From positions 62,001 through 126,000 of the forward strand of contig NZ_OZ060383.1 of assembly GCF_964059015.1 (NCBI RefSeq): DNA of 64,000 nucleotides, written 5' to 3'. The translations under genes were made by a program, and so were the position numbers. The stretch comes from Buchnera aphidicola (Hyalopterus amygdali) (GTDB taxonomy: Bacteria; Pseudomonadota; Gammaproteobacteria; Enterobacterales; Enterobacteriaceae). The notes below the pieces were generated by a model that saw only the letters and a list, made by a program, of their open reading frames with translations, ran no database searches and was not told the origin of the DNA. Shown here piece by piece: positions 30,768 to 40,906 of this stretch (position 1 is the stretch's first letter; every line of letters begins with the position of its first letter).

Positions 30768-31621
30768 TGATCTTCTTTTTTTATTGCATATTCATATAAA
30801 TTGTTTTTTTGAATTTTGTGTATTTTAGAAGTAATCAGAACAGATTGTTTTAATGACAAAAAGTTTCTTAACATGATAAATGTATTTTTTATTTCTTCTG
30901 AAATATCTTTTTTCTTCAATTCTTTGAAACCATCTATGATAATTATCATTTCTCCTTTATTGTAACGATTTATATCTTTTTTTAACCAAGATAGAATAAT
31001 ATTAGCTTTTGCACCATAAATAGATTCCCATTTTTTTGTAATTTCTCTTGCTATTACTAAGTATCTATTCTGATCTATTTTTTCTATAATATCTTTTATA
31101 CTTTGAAGTATTCTATGCTTTGATTCATAAAAAATTATTGTTCTTTTTTCTTCTCTTAAGGAATATAGTAAATCTCGTCTTGTTTTTTTTTTAGAGGGAA
31201 GAAATCCTTCGTAACAAAAACGATTAGTAGATATTCCAGATGCGCTTAGTGCTGTGATAGCCGAACAAGGTCCCGGAAGAGGAATAATTTGAATATTAAA
31301 AATATAACATTGTTTTATTAAAAAATATCCTGGATCATTAATAACTGGCGTTCCTGCATTAGATACTAGAGCGATTTTTTTTCCTTCTTGTAATTTTTTA
31401 ATTACATAGTGACTTTGTTTTTTTTCATTTTCTTTATTAAAAGATATTAAAATATTTTTAACATTATAATGTTGTAGTAAAATGTTAGTATGATAAATAT
31501 TTTCTGCTGCTATTAAATTTACACTTTTTAGTGTATCTACTGCACGATAAGTAATATCAGATAGATTGCCAATAGGAGTAGGTACAATATAAAGAACACC
31601 ACTTTTTTTAAATAAATTCAC
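30764..31621 (-). CDS. rsmI: 16S rRNA 2'-O-ribose C1402 methyltransferase RsmI
   Basis: RsmI (YraL) methylates the ribose of C1402 in the decoding centre, using SAM. The core matches E. coli: YIVPTPIGNLSDITYRAVDT, ALVSNAGTPVINDPGYFLI, PLPGPCSAITALSASGI, FCYEGFLPSKKKTRRD and FYESKHRI. I choose the GTG at 31621, with GGA upstream. It gives 285 residues (E. coli 286) and leaves 116 bases for promoters before the divergent fabB. The frame is open to an ATG at 31726, but that adds 35 residues unlike the family and leaves only 11 bases. The final stop lies inside the rnpB promoter. Confidence 0.93.
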   Translation of the reverse strand: MNLFKKSGVLYIVPTPIGNLSDITYRAVDTLKSVNLIAAENIYHTNILLQHYNVKNILISFNKENEKKQSHYVIKKLQEGKKIALVSNAGTPVINDPGYFLIKQCYIFNIQIIPLPGPCSAITALSASGISTNRFCYEGFLPSKKKTRRDLLYSLREEKRTIIFYESKHRILQSIKDIIEKIDQNRYLVIAREITKKWESIYGAKANIILSWLKKDINRYNKGEMIIIIDGFKELKKKDISEEIKNTFIMLRNFLSLKQSVLITSKIHKIQKNNLYEYAIKKEDQ

Positions 31622-31737
31622 TTTTTTTCCAGATATTTTTTTAAAAAATAAAAAATAATTTATTATATAAATAATATTAGATTTCATCTTTTTTTTACAT
31701 ATAAATTTAATTAAATTCATCATCATAGGATATTTAA

Positions 31738-32964
31738 GTGAAGAGAGTTGTTATTACAGGATTTGGGATTATTTCAAGTATTGGAAATAACAAGAAAGAA
31801 GTTTTAAATTCTTTATATTATGGTATTTCTGGAATTACTTTTTCTAAAGAAATGAAAGAATTAGGTATGCGTAGTCAAGTTTGGGGAAATATAAAGTTAG
31901 AAGATATAAAACATATTAAAAAAAGTAAAATATCTCGTTTCATGAATGATGGGTCTATATATGCTTTTTTATCTATGGAACAAGCAATTAAAGATGCTAA
32001 TTTAAATATTAAACAATATCAAAAAAATCCCCGCGTTGGACTTATTGCTGGTTCTGGAGGTGGTTCTCCTAAATATCATACAAAAGCTATAGATTCTATT
32101 AGAAGCAAGCGTGGTTTAAAAGCTGTTAGTCCTTATATTGCTATCAAAGCTATGACTTCTGCTGTTTCAGCTTGTTTATCGAGCTTATTTAAAATTTACG
32201 GTGTAAATTATTCTATAAGTTCGGCTTGTGCTACTTCAGGTCATTGCATTGGAAATGCTTTTGAATTAATTAGATTTGGTAAACAAGATCTTATTTTTGC
32301 AGGTGCTGGAGAAGAAATTACTTGGGAATTAGCATGTGAATTTGATGCAATGAAAGCTCTTTCTAGTAAATTTAATAATACTCCTATTACAGCATCACGT
32401 GTTTATGATGTACATCGGGATGGTTTCGTTATATCTGGTGGTGGAGGAATACTAGTTATTGAGGAATTAAATTCTGCTTTGTCTCGATCTGCTCATATTT
32501 ATGCTGAAATTATTGGATATTCTGCAACGTCTGATGGTAAAGATATGATTGTACCTTCAGGAGAAGGGGCAGAACGTTGTATGCGTTTAGCCAAGCAAGA
32601 AAACGATTTTTTATCCATTGATTATATAAATGTTCATGGAACTTCAACGAAAATAGGTGATCTAGTTGAATTAGAAGCAATTAAAAAAGTTTTTTTAAAT
32701 GATAAAAAAAAGCCTTTTATTTCGGCAACAAAGTCAATCACTGGTCATTCTTTAGGAGCATCTAGTGTACATGAAATTATTTATATACTATTAATGTTAG
32801 AATATAATTTTATAGCACCTTCAATTAATATTCAAAAATTAGAGCCTTCTGCTAAAAAAATGAATATTATACAAAAAACTTTCAATAAAAAAATTGAAAC
32901 AGTTATGTCTAACAGTTTTGGTTTTGGTGGAACTAATGTTTCTTTAATATTAAAACGATATTAG
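31738..32964 (+). CDS. fabB: 3-oxoacyl-ACP synthase I (KAS I)
   Basis: FabB elongates acyl-ACP with malonyl-ACP in fatty acid synthesis and in E. coli is essential for unsaturated chains. It has 408 residues (E. coli 406). The start codon is GTG, preceded by AGGA. The catalytic Cys is residue 164 in SISSACATSGHCIG, and the two His are in NVHGTSTKIGD and TKSITGHSLGAS. GFGGTN lies at the C-terminus. All active-site residues are intact. A hairpin with a U tract follows the gene. Confidence 0.97.
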   Translation: MKRVVITGFGIISSIGNNKKEVLNSLYYGISGITFSKEMKELGMRSQVWGNIKLEDIKHIKKSKISRFMNDGSIYAFLSMEQAIKDANLNIKQYQKNPRVGLIAGSGGGSPKYHTKAIDSIRSKRGLKAVSPYIAIKAMTSAVSACLSSLFKIYGVNYSISSACATSGHCIGNAFELIRFGKQDLIFAGAGEEITWELACEFDAMKALSSKFNNTPITASRVYDVHRDGFVISGGGGILVIEELNSALSRSAHIYAEIIGYSATSDGKDMIVPSGEGAERCMRLAKQENDFLSIDYINVHGTSTKIGDLVELEAIKKVFLNDKKKPFISATKSITGHSLGASSVHEIIYILLMLEYNFIAPSINIQKLEPSAKKMNIIQKTFNKKIETVMSNSFGFGGTNVSLILKRY

Positions 32965-32989
32965 TTTTATTGAGAAAAATATTTTTTGT

Positions 32990-33015
32990 ATGTATTTAAT
33001 AAAAATACATTTTTT
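32990..33015 (+). terminator. Intrinsic terminator after fabB
   Basis: ATGTATTT (32990-32997) pairs perfectly with AAATACAT (33003-33010) around the loop AATAA and is followed directly by a T run. It lies 25 bases after the fabB stop, ending that unit before talA. Confidence 0.65.
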
Positions 33016-33085
33016 GAAATAAAATATTTATTTTATAGATAGTTTTAATTTTAATAATTTTTTTAAAAAAATACAAGGTATAAAA

Positions 33086-34036
33086 ATGAATCAATTAAAT
33101 GAATTAAGAAAATTTACAACTATTGTTGCAGATACAAGTGATATAGAATCTATTTGTAAATATCGTCCAGAAGATGCTACTACTAATCCTTCTTTAATAC
33201 TACAAGCTGTAAATTCAAGTATTAATAAAAAATTTATTGACCAAGCTGTAGAATATGCAGTAAAAAAAGGAGGTTCGCGTGAGAATAAGATAATAAATGC
33301 TAGTGATAAAATTGTAGTTGATCTTGGAATAGAAATTTTAAAATATATACCAGGTTATATTTCTACTGAAGTTGATGCACGTTTATCTTTTGATAAAGAA
33401 AAATGTATTTTAAAAGCAAAAAAAATAATTAATATGTATGAAGAAGAAGGTATTGATCGAAATAGAGTACTTATTAAATTAGCAGCTACATGGGAATCTA
33501 TAAAAGCTGCAGAAGAACTTAAAAAAAGTAATATTTTTTGTAATCTAACTCTTTTGTTCTCTTTTGCTCAAGCTCGTGCTTGTGCAGAATCGCATGTTTT
33601 TTTAATATCACCTTTTGTGGGACGAATTTATGATTGGTATATATCAAAAAATTTAATTTCAAAAAATTCTTTTGATCAAGATCCAGGTGTTTTATCTGTT
33701 CGTAAAATATATAATTTTTACAAAAAACATAAATATAAAACTATTATTATGGGAGCAAGTTTTCGGAATATTCATCAAATTTTATCTCTTTCTGGATGTG
33801 ATCGATTAACTATTTCACCTGTTTTTTTAAAATATTTGGAAAACAGTAATGAAAAATTAAGTAGAAAATTAATTCCTCCTAGTACATATATCACTCCTCC
33901 ATCTTCGCTTACAGAAGAAGAATTTAGATGGGAACATAATCAAGATGAGATGGCAGTTCAAAAATTATCAGAAGGAATACGAAATTTTGGAAAAGATCAA
34001 TTATTTTTAGAAGAAATTTTTTCTAAGTTTATATAA
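33086..34036 (+). CDS. talA: Transaldolase
   Basis: Transaldolase moves a three-carbon dihydroxyacetone unit between sugar phosphates in the non-oxidative pentose phosphate pathway. The 316 residues equal the usual length. The Schiff-base lysine is in [11 protein letters not shown]. The N-terminal [13 protein letters not shown] and [12 protein letters not shown] signatures are present. I name it talA, not talB, because tktB follows 40 bases later, as in E. coli talA-tktB. Confidence 0.95.
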   Translation: MNQLNELRKFTTIVADTSDIESICKYRPEDATTNPSLILQAVNSSINKKFIDQAVEYAVKKGGSRENKIINASDKIVVDLGIEILKYIPGYISTEVDARLSFDKEKCILKAKKIINMYEEEGIDRNRVLIKLAATWESIKAAEELKKSNIFCNLTLLFSFAQARACAESHVFLISPFVGRIYDWYISKNLISKNSFDQDPGVLSVRKIYNFYKKHKYKTIIMGASFRNIHQILSLSGCDRLTISPVFLKYLENSNEKLSRKLIPPSTYITPPSSLTEEEFRWEHNQDEMAVQKLSEGIRNFGKDQLFLEEIFSKFI

Positions 34037-34076
34037 ATATTTGGTATTTTTTAATACTTAATCTAAGGAAATATTT

Positions 34077-36074
34077 ATGTTTAAAAAAAGAGAATTAGCG
34101 AATGCAATTCGAATTTTAAGTATAGATGCTGTACAAAATGCAAAATCAGGACATCCTGGCATGCCTATGGGCATGGCTGATATTGCCGAAGTGTTATGGA
34201 GAAACTTTTTGAAACATAGTCCAATGAATCCTAATTGGTGTGATCGTGATCGTTTTGTTCTTTCTAATGGACATGGTTCTATGTTGTTATATAGTTTACT
34301 ACATCTTACTGGATATGATGTATCTATAGACGATATAAAAAATTTTAGAAAAATAGATTCAAAAACACCAGGACATCCTGAAATAGGAGAAACACCTGGT
34401 GTTGAGATTACTACTGGTCCTTTAGGTCAAGGTTTAGCTAATGCAGTTGGAATGGCTATTGCAGAAAGAACATTAAGCTCTTATTTTAATAGACCTAATT
34501 ACAATATAGTTGACCATTATACCTGGGTTTTTGTAGGAGATGGATGCTTAATGGAAGGTATTTCTCATGAAGTATGCTCTTTAGCAGGAACATTGAAACT
34601 AGGTAAATTAATTGTTTTTTATGATAATAATGGTATTTCAATAGATGGTAAAATTTCTAATTGGTTTACAGATGATACAGTTATGCGATTTAAATCTTAT
34701 AATTGGCATGTAATAGATCAAGTAGATGGTCATGATGCGAATGCTATTCAAAATAGTATTGAAAAAGCAAAATCAATACAAAACCAACCTTCTATTATTA
34801 TTTGTAATACAATTATTGGTTTTGGTTCTCCGAACAAATCAGGTACAGCTGATTCTCATGGTGCTCCTCTTGGAGACGAGGAAATTAATTTAACAAGAAA
34901 GGCACTAAATTGGAAATATTTACCCTTTGAAATACCTGATAAAATTTACCATGCATGGAATTGTGTAAAAAAAGGTTTAGAATTAGAAGAAAATTGGAAT
35001 AAAAATTTTAATTTATATCAATCTCAATATCCTGAACTGGCAATAGAGTATTTAAGACGGATTAAAAGACAATTGCCTAAAAAATGGACTACAAAGACTC
35101 AAGATTATATTCTAAATTTACAAAACAATCCTCAAAATATTGCGAGTCGAAGTGCTTCTCAAAATACAATAGAAAAATTCTCAGAATTTTTACCTGAATT
35201 AATAGGAGGATCTGCAGACTTATCACCAAGTAACTTAACTAAGTGCTCACGATCTAGTTCTATAGTAGAAAATTTTTCCGGTAATTATATTCATTATGGT
35301 GTTCGTGAATTTGGTATGACTGCTATTGCGAATGGTATTTCTCATCATGGAGGATTTATCCCCTATACTGCAACATTTTTGATGTTTGTTGAATATGCAC
35401 GCAACGCAGTTCGTATGGCAGCACTAATGAATACTAAACATATTTTTGTGTATACACATGATTCTATTGGATTGGGTGAAGATGGTCCTACTCATCAGCC
35501 AATAGAACAATTAGCAAATTTAAGAATGACTCCAAATATAGACGTTTGGCGTCCTAGTGATCAAGTCGAAACTGCTGTAGCATGGAAGCATGCTATTGAT
35601 AAAAAAAGTGGTCCAACTGCGTTAATTTTATCACGTCAAAATTTATTTCAACTTCCTAGAAATAATGCTCAAGTAAAAAATATATGTTATGGAGCATATA
35701 TATTATACGATTCTAATCGTCCTATTGATGTTATTTTTATTTCTACAGGTTCTGAATTACAAATAACTTTAATTGCTGCTAAAAAAATTGCTTCTTTAGG
35801 TTATTCTGTACGTGTAGTTTCTATGCCATCTAATAATGTTTTTGATCGACAAAATATTCATTATAAAGAATCTATTTTACCTTCTTATGTAACTAAGAGA
35901 ATTGCAGTAGAAGCAAGTATAAAAGACTTTTGGTATAAATATGTAGGTATGGAGGGGTTAATTATTGGAATGGAAAAATTTGGAAAATCTGCATCAGAAG
36001 AAGTATTATTTAAAAAATTTGGTTTTACTGTAGACAATATAGTACATCAATCTAAAATTTTATTGAAATATTAA
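34077..36074 (+). CDS. tktB: Transketolase
   Basis: Transketolase transfers two-carbon units with thiamine diphosphate in the pentose phosphate pathway. It has 665 residues (E. coli 663-667). The N-terminal [20 protein letters not shown], the ThDP motif [23 protein letters not shown], and the catalytic Glu in [12 protein letters not shown] are all present. The neighbour talA points to tktB over tktA. SD AAGGAAA precedes the ATG, and an intrinsic terminator follows the gene. Confidence 0.96.
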   Translation: MFKKRELANAIRILSIDAVQNAKSGHPGMPMGMADIAEVLWRNFLKHSPMNPNWCDRDRFVLSNGHGSMLLYSLLHLTGYDVSIDDIKNFRKIDSKTPGHPEIGETPGVEITTGPLGQGLANAVGMAIAERTLSSYFNRPNYNIVDHYTWVFVGDGCLMEGISHEVCSLAGTLKLGKLIVFYDNNGISIDGKISNWFTDDTVMRFKSYNWHVIDQVDGHDANAIQNSIEKAKSIQNQPSIIICNTIIGFGSPNKSGTADSHGAPLGDEEINLTRKALNWKYLPFEIPDKIYHAWNCVKKGLELEENWNKNFNLYQSQYPELAIEYLRRIKRQLPKKWTTKTQDYILNLQNNPQNIASRSASQNTIEKFSEFLPELIGGSADLSPSNLTKCSRSSSIVENFSGNYIHYGVREFGMTAIANGISHHGGFIPYTATFLMFVEYARNAVRMAALMNTKHIFVYTHDSIGLGEDGPTHQPIEQLANLRMTPNIDVWRPSDQVETAVAWKHAIDKKSGPTALILSRQNLFQLPRNNAQVKNICYGAYILYDSNRPIDVIFISTGSELQITLIAAKKIASLGYSVRVVSMPSNNVFDRQNIHYKESILPSYVTKRIAVEASIKDFWYKYVGMEGLIIGMEKFGKSASEEVLFKKFGFTVDNIVHQSKILLKY

Positions 36075-36099
36075 TTGCAAATTTGTATATAAAAAATTA

Positions 36100-36126
36100 T
36101 AGGGGCTTTTCTAGCCCTATTTTTTT
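36100..36126 (+). terminator. Intrinsic terminator after tktB
   Basis: TAGGGGCT and AGCCCTA form a GC-rich stem (five pairs, a bulged G, two more pairs) followed by seven T. It starts 26 bases after the tktB stop. It lies inside an upstream extension of the dapE frame, which argues against the longer dapE start. Confidence 0.75.
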
Positions 36127-36157
36127 AAATTTATCTATAAATAAAAATGAGAAAAAA

Positions 36158-37285
36158 ATGATTTCTTCAATTACTAAATTAGCACAAAAATTAATTTCTA
36201 TTCCCTCTATCAGTCCTCAAGATTTAGGTTGTCAAGATATTATGATTAATTTTTTAAAAAATATTGGATTTAAAATCAAAAAAATTAATATAAATAATAC
36301 AAAAAATTTTTGGGCTACAAGAGGAATTGGTAAAACTTTAACATTTGCAGGCCATACAGATGTTGTTCCAGCAGGCAATTTTAAAGATTGGAAAAATAAT
36401 CCTTTTAATCCAGTGATATATAATGATTTTTTATTTGGCCGAGGATCCTCGGATATGAAAGGCGCTTTAGCTTGTATGATGATTGCATCTGAAAATTTTA
36501 TAAAAAAATTTCCTGATCACAAAGGACGTTTGTCATTTTTAATTACTTCAGACGAAGAGTCAAGTGCTATTGATGGTACAAAAAAAGTAGTGGATTATTT
36601 AATATCTAAAAAAGATAAAATTGATTATTGTATTATTGGTGAACCATCTAGCAGCTCTGAAATTGGAGATATAATAAAAAATGGACGAAGAGGTTCTATA
36701 ACAGCTAATTTAACAATTCATGGTATTCAAGGTCATATTGCATATCCTCATTTAGCAGATAATCCGATACATAAAGGATTACCTATTATTTCACAAATAA
36801 TGTCTATGAAATTAGATAATGGTAATATTTTTTTTCCCCCTACTAGTTTAAATATAGCTAACATTCATGCAGGAGATGGAAATAATAATATTATTCCTAG
36901 TTCTTTGTTTGTTCAGTTTAATTTTCGTTTTAACACAGAAACTTCTGATCAAGAAATTAAATCAAATTTTATAAAAATATTAAATGATAATAATATTAAT
37001 TATTCTTTAAAATGGTATCTCTCAGGACAACCATTTCTTACAAAAAAAGGATTATTAATAGATACAGTGATGAAATCTATTACAAATTTAAATAAAATTC
37101 AACCAATTTTATCAACTGATGGTGGAACTTCAGATGGTCGTTTTATTTCTTTAATGAATTCTGAAATTGTGGAATTGGGTTTAACAAATGAAACAATTCA
37201 TAAATCCAACGAATGTGTTAGAATATCTCATTTAGAAAAGTTAACTATAATATACGAAGATATTATGAGAATTATTTTAACTTAA
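36158..37285 (+). CDS. dapE: Succinyl-diaminopimelate desuccinylase
   Basis: DapE removes succinate from N-succinyl-LL-diaminopimelate, a step towards lysine and peptidoglycan. I start it at [17 protein letters not shown], which gives 375 residues, exactly the E. coli length. The frame is open for 25 codons upstream but crosses the tktB terminator. Zinc ligands and catalytic residues are visible in [32 protein letters not shown] and [16 protein letters not shown] and IHKSNECV complete the fold. Confidence 0.97.
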   Translation: MISSITKLAQKLISIPSISPQDLGCQDIMINFLKNIGFKIKKININNTKNFWATRGIGKTLTFAGHTDVVPAGNFKDWKNNPFNPVIYNDFLFGRGSSDMKGALACMMIASENFIKKFPDHKGRLSFLITSDEESSAIDGTKKVVDYLISKKDKIDYCIIGEPSSSSEIGDIIKNGRRGSITANLTIHGIQGHIAYPHLADNPIHKGLPIISQIMSMKLDNGNIFFPPTSLNIANIHAGDGNNNIIPSSLFVQFNFRFNTETSDQEIKSNFIKILNDNNINYSLKWYLSGQPFLTKKGLLIDTVMKSITNLNKIQPILSTDGGTSDGRFISLMNSEIVELGLTNETIHKSNECVRISHLEKLTIIYEDIMRIILT

Positions 37286-37306
37286 TATATTCTTTTTTAT
37301 TATTGA

Positions 37307-37343
37307 TGCAGAGTATCATTTAAGATAATCTGCACCTATTTTT
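37307..37343 (+). terminator. Intrinsic terminator after dapE
   Basis: TGCAGA-G-TATC pairs with GATA-A-TCTGCA, ten pairs with one internal mismatch around ATTTAA, then CCTATTTTTT. It lies 21 bases after the dapE stop, between dapE and the converging bamC/dapA unit. Confidence 0.7.
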
Positions 37344-37409
37344 TATAATTATAATAATAAAATTATTTATATCATTTTTAACCTCATTTCTTTATCAAGA
37401 ATACTTTTT

Positions 37410-37664
37410 TTATATGGGAGGAAAAATATCATGATTTTTTTTATTTAATTCTTTTTGCGTATAAGGAATCTTATATTCTTGATTTTCTTCAGGCATATTA
37501 ATTCCTTTTGGTATAATTAACTTTTTAAGTTGATTATCATGCTTTTTATTCAAAAAAAAAGTATCATTTTTTTTTAAGGTGCAAGATGTTATTAAAGAAA
37601 AAAATAAAATTTGAAAGACTATTATTGTTTTTGAGATTAATTTATATCTTTTCAAGATTGGCAT
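37410..37664 (-). CDS. bamC: BamC (NlpB) remnant: lipoprotein signal plus N-terminal lasso
   Basis: A short lipoprotein of about 84 residues directly after dapA, the place of E. coli bamC. A basic start and hydrophobic stretch end in the lipobox LITSC. The next part follows the unstructured N-terminal segment of BamC that wraps around Bam[21 protein letters not shown] then IP, and DIFPPI at the end, corresponding to E. coli LHAPAGMILPVTSGDYAIP and DIRPP. Both helix-grip domains of the 344-residue E. coli protein are absent. The start is uncertain: TTG at 37682, ATG at 37664 and TTG at 37655 all fit, and all overlap the end of dapA. Confidence 0.75.
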   Translation of the reverse strand: MPILKRYKLISKTIIVFQILFFSLITSCTLKKNDTFFLNKKHDNQLKKLIIPKGINMPEENQEYKIPYTQKELNKKNHDIFPPI

Positions 37665-38526
37665 ATTGAAGTGCTTTTTCAATTTTTATACGCGTAGAAT
37701 TTAAAATCGGTGTCATTGGTAATCTTAATTTGTCACTTTTTATTAAACCTATTTTTTTTGCTAACCATTTTATTGGAATAGGATTAGGTTCAATAAACAA
37801 AGCTTCATGTAATAACATTAGCCGTTTATTTATCGATCTTGCATTTTTAAATTTACCTTCAAGTGCATATGAACATATTTGTGTCATTTCTTTTGCCGCA
37901 ATGTTAGCAGTAACTGATATCACTCCCTGTCCACCTAATTGCATAAAATCTAATGCCGTAGTATCATCTCCACTAATTAGTAAAAAATCATCCTTAACTA
38001 ACTTTTTTATTTTATGAATTCTTGATAAATCACCTGTTGCCTCTTTAATTCCAATAATATTTTTAAATTTAGATAGTCTAGCTATAGTTGAAGGAAGTAA
38101 ATCACATCCCGTTCGGCTGGGAACATTATACAAAATTTGTGGTAATTTTGTGCTTTCTGAAATTGCTTTAAAATGTTGATACAATCCTTCTTGCGTCGGC
38201 TTGTTATAGTATGGAGTAACGGTAAGACAGGCTGCAATACCTGTCTTTTCAAATCTCTTTGTTAATAATATCGCTTCTGTTGTAGCATTTGATCCTGTAC
38301 CTGCAATTATAGGAATACGTTTTTTTGCTATTTTTAATGTTAACATTACTATTTCAATATGTTCTTCTTGGCTTAGAGTAGCAGATTCTCCAGTAGTTCC
38401 AATTGAAACAATAGCTGTCGTTTTATTTTCAATATGATAATCAATTAGCTTTTTTAAGCTAGAATGACAAATTTTACCTTCTTTATTCATTGGTGTAATT
38501 AATGCAACAATACTTCCTTTGAACAT
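37642..38526 (-). CDS. dapA: 4-hydroxy-tetrahydrodipicolinate synthase
   Basis: DapA condenses pyruvate with aspartate semialdehyde, the first committed step to lysine and diaminopimelate. I start it at [13 protein letters not shown], like E. coli, giving 294 residues (E. coli 292). A second ATG six codons upstream lies inside the ribosome-binding site GGAGGAG. The Schiff-base lysine is in [13 protein letters not shown], and [12 protein letters not shown] and [14 protein letters not shown] are present. The gene overlaps the bamC remnant. A hairpin shares two bases with its SD. Confidence 0.96.
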   Translation of the reverse strand: MFKGSIVALITPMNKEGKICHSSLKKLIDYHIENKTTAIVSIGTTGESATLSQEEHIEIVMLTLKIAKKRIPIIAGTGSNATTEAILLTKRFEKTGIAACLTVTPYYNKPTQEGLYQHFKAISESTKLPQILYNVPSRTGCDLLPSTIARLSKFKNIIGIKEATGDLSRIHKIKKLVKDDFLLISGDDTTALDFMQLGGQGVISVTANIAAKEMTQICSYALEGKFKNARSINKRLMLLHEALFIEPNPIPIKWLAKKIGLIKSDKLRLPMTPILNSTRIKIEKALQYANLEKI

Positions 38527-38535
38527 TTTTTTTTT

Positions 38536-38560
38536 CTCCTCCATAAAAAAGATTTTATGG
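38536..38560 (-). promoter_or_regulatory. dapA SD abutting a leader hairpin
   Basis: On the minus strand CCATAAAA and TTTTATGG form a perfect eight-pair hairpin with the loop TCTT (38541-38560). The final GG of its 3' arm is also the first GG of the strong ribosome-binding site GGAGGAG (38536-38542) of dapA. Opening or closing the stem could change access to the site. Confidence 0.4.
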
Positions 38561-39055
38561 TATCTTTAATACAAAGATAAATTTGAGTAAATAAAAATTT
38601 ATAAATTTTATATTTTAATAAAATCTAACTTTTTATACAATTATTACTATATAATTTTTGATAAAAGACCAATATGATTTTTTAAAAAATATATTTAAGT
38701 TATTTAATATTTATTTAGTTTATAAGATATTATGACTAAATTTTTATTTTTACTGAAACAATACTTTATTTTTTTAAAAAAAATATCATATGATTATTGC
38801 TATTAAATATAGAGATATCTTTTTTAAGATTTAAAATAAAAAAATTTTTTTGAAAATGTTAAATTAATTTTTTAACCAATATATCTTATGTGATCAATAA
38901 AATACTTGCTAAGTGTAAACACAATAATTATATATAAAATATATAAATATAATTAATCTTATATAAGATATTTTATTTCTAAATATAAACATATTAATTT
39001 TTTTATATGCTACTAAATTAATGTAATTTAGTAGCAATCATGTTGAAAAATTTTT
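38561..39055. other. Long gene-free spacer between dapA and aroC
   Basis: About 500 bases of very A/T-rich sequence between the start of dapA and the end of aroC, both on the minus strand. I find no frame with family resemblance and no tRNA-like fold. Apart from the aroC 3' stem-loop (39008-39036) and the need for a dapA promoter, I see nothing. Its length is unusual for this compact window and suggests a gene lost to decay. Confidence 0.55.
39008..39036 (-). terminator. 12-bp stem-loop after aroC
   Basis: TGCTACTAAATT (39008-39019) pairs perfectly with AATTTAGTAGCA (39025-39036) around AATGT. It begins 19 bases after the aroC stop codon on the minus strand. There is no immediate U tract, so it may protect the 3' end rather than terminate alone. 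Confidence 0.55.
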
Positions 39056-40126
39056 TTATATTTTATCCTTTGTACATTGTGCTCTAAATCTTAATAAATG
39101 ATCCATTAGAACTATAGCTACCATTGCTTCTGATATTGGTATAGCTCGTATTCCTACACATGGATCATGTCTACCTTTGACAGTAATTTTAACATTTTCA
39201 TTTTTTTTATTTATTGTATTACCTGATTTTCGAATACTTGAAGTAGGTTTAAATGCAACTTTTAATAAGATTTTTTCACCATTGCTGATTCCACCTAAAA
39301 TCCCTCCACAATGATTACTTGTAAAACCATTAGAGGTCATCTCATCTCGATGTTCGCTTCCTTTTTGATTTATTACTTTAAAGCCATCTCCAATTTCTAT
39401 TCCTTTGGCCGCGTTTATACTCATTAGGGCATGCGCTAGATCAGCATCTAGCCGATCGAAAACTGGTTCTCCAAAACCTGCTGGTACATTTTCAGCAACA
39501 ATTGTTACTTCAGCTCCTATTGAATCGCCTGTTTTTTTTAAACTTTTAATTAAATCTTTTAAAGTTGCAATTTGATTTTGATTTGCACAAAAAAAAGAAT
39601 TTTTTTCTACTTCTTTCCATGATTCAAATGGACATTTTATATCACCCATTGCTGACAAATATGCTCGAATAATTATTCCATGTTGATGGTTTAAATACTT
39701 TTTTGCGATAGCACCAGCGGCTACTCGCATTGTTGTTTCTCGAGCTGAAGATCTTCCTCCACCACGATAATCTCTTATCCCATATTTTTTTTCATAAGTA
39801 TAATCAGCATGTCCGGGTCTAAATAAATCTTTTATTTCGCTGTAATCCTGAGAGCGTTGATCTTGATTATAAATAATTAAGCCAATACTTGTACCTGTAG
39901 TTACTCCATTGAATATTCCTGAAAGTATTTTTACTTGATCTAATTCAGATCGTTGTGTAGTATAGCGAGAATTTCCAGGTCTTCTACGATTTAAATCATT
40001 TTGTAGATCGTCTGAAGATAATTCTAAACCTGGTGGCATACCGTCAATTATACATCCCAGTGCTATGCCATGAGATTCGCCAAAAGTTGTTACACGAAAA
40101 ACTTTTCCAATTGTATTTCCAGCCAT
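39056..40126 (-). CDS. aroC: Chorismate synthase
   Basis: AroC makes chorismate from EPSP using reduced FMN, the last common step to aromatic amino acids. It has 356 residues (E. coli 361). Signature segments are [47 protein letters not shown] and the C-terminal [14 protein letters not shown]. It is divergent from smrB, as in E. coli, and fits the symbiont's role in supplying essential amino acids. Confidence 0.97.
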   Translation of the reverse strand: MAGNTIGKVFRVTTFGESHGIALGCIIDGMPPGLELSSDDLQNDLNRRRPGNSRYTTQRSELDQVKILSGIFNGVTTGTSIGLIIYNQDQRSQDYSEIKDLFRPGHADYTYEKKYGIRDYRGGGRSSARETTMRVAAGAIAKKYLNHQHGIIIRAYLSAMGDIKCPFESWKEVEKNSFFCANQNQIATLKDLIKSLKKTGDSIGAEVTIVAENVPAGFGEPVFDRLDADLAHALMSINAAKGIEIGDGFKVINQKGSEHRDEMTSNGFTSNHCGGILGGISNGEKILLKVAFKPTSSIRKSGNTINKKNENVKITVKGRHDPCVGIRAIPISEAMVAIVLMDHLLRFRAQCTKDKI

Positions 40127-40372
40127 GTTTTTTTCTTCTATAAACTTTTTATATAAATAATTTCACTATACAGAAAAAATAAGAAAAAATTTTTTTATTT
40201 AAAACAATTAAAGCACTCTTTTAAAAATTTTATGATTTATTTTTTTATATTTTTAAAAATAATATCTAATGACAAGTTTTTATTTGTTGTTTTTACAAAA
40301 ACTAAATTATATAATCAAAAAAATATTAGATCAAATATGTAAATTTATTAATTTTTTTGGTAATGAATAATT

Positions 40373-40906
40373 ATGAATAAGAATCGACAATTTGCTATTG
40401 ATAATAGCAATATTTTATTTCGTCAATGGTTAAGTGGTACGCGCGAAATAGTACAAGATACTATCTTTCATTCTCGATTGAATAAGGTAAATAAAAATAT
40501 TAGATTCAAACGTATTCTTTTTGAACAAGATATTCATAGTAATTATTTTTCTTTTTATAAAAGAAAAGATTTTTTCAAAGAAAATCCAGTTTCTTATATT
40601 CGGAATAAAAATTCTATTAATGTATTAAAAAAATTAAAAAAAGGACAATACTATCCAGATATTTTTCTTGATTTGCACGGTTTAAATCAATATCAGGCAA
40701 GGAAAAAATTAGGTCAGTTAATTGCAATATGTCATAAAGAAAAAATTTTTTGTGCCCATATTATGCATGGATACGGCAAAAACATTTTAAAACAGCAAAT
40801 ACCTTTTTGGTTGTCTCAACATCCCGATATAGTCGCTTTTCATCAAGCACCTAGAACATTTGGAAATGATGCTGCAATTATCGCTATAATTGAAATACAT
40901 TCTTAA
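40373..40906 (+). CDS. smrB: Ribosome-rescue endonuclease SmrB (YfcN)
   Basis: SmrB is a Smr-domain endonuclease that cuts mRNA at collided ribosomes in E. coli. It has 177 residues (E. coli 183). The Smr domain is at the C-terminal half: FLDLHGLNQYQARKKL with the conserved DLHG, then IMHGYGKNILKQQIPFWLSQ with HGxG, and AFHQAPRTFGNDAA. The N-terminal ribosome-binding helix region is present but divergent. Retention of a rescue factor in a reduced genome is notable. Confidence 0.94.
   Translation: MNKNRQFAIDNSNILFRQWLSGTREIVQDTIFHSRLNKVNKNIRFKRILFEQDIHSNYFSFYKRKDFFKENPVSYIRNKNSINVLKKLKKGQYYPDIFLDLHGLNQYQARKKLGQLIAICHKEKIFCAHIMHGYGKNILKQQIPFWLSQHPDIVAFHQAPRTFGNDAAIIAIIEIHS

Noticed and set aside
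30538..30828. Open frame on the plus strand antisense to rnpB
   Set aside because: It is the complement of conserved RNase P RNA and the end of rsmI, with no family resemblance.
31622..31726. Longer rsmI start at the ATG at 31726
   Set aside because: The extra residues do not match the family and would leave only 11 bases to the divergent fabB start; the GTG at 31621 gives the E. coli length.
36083..36157. Longer dapE start
   Set aside because: The extension crosses the tktB terminator hairpin and does not match the family.
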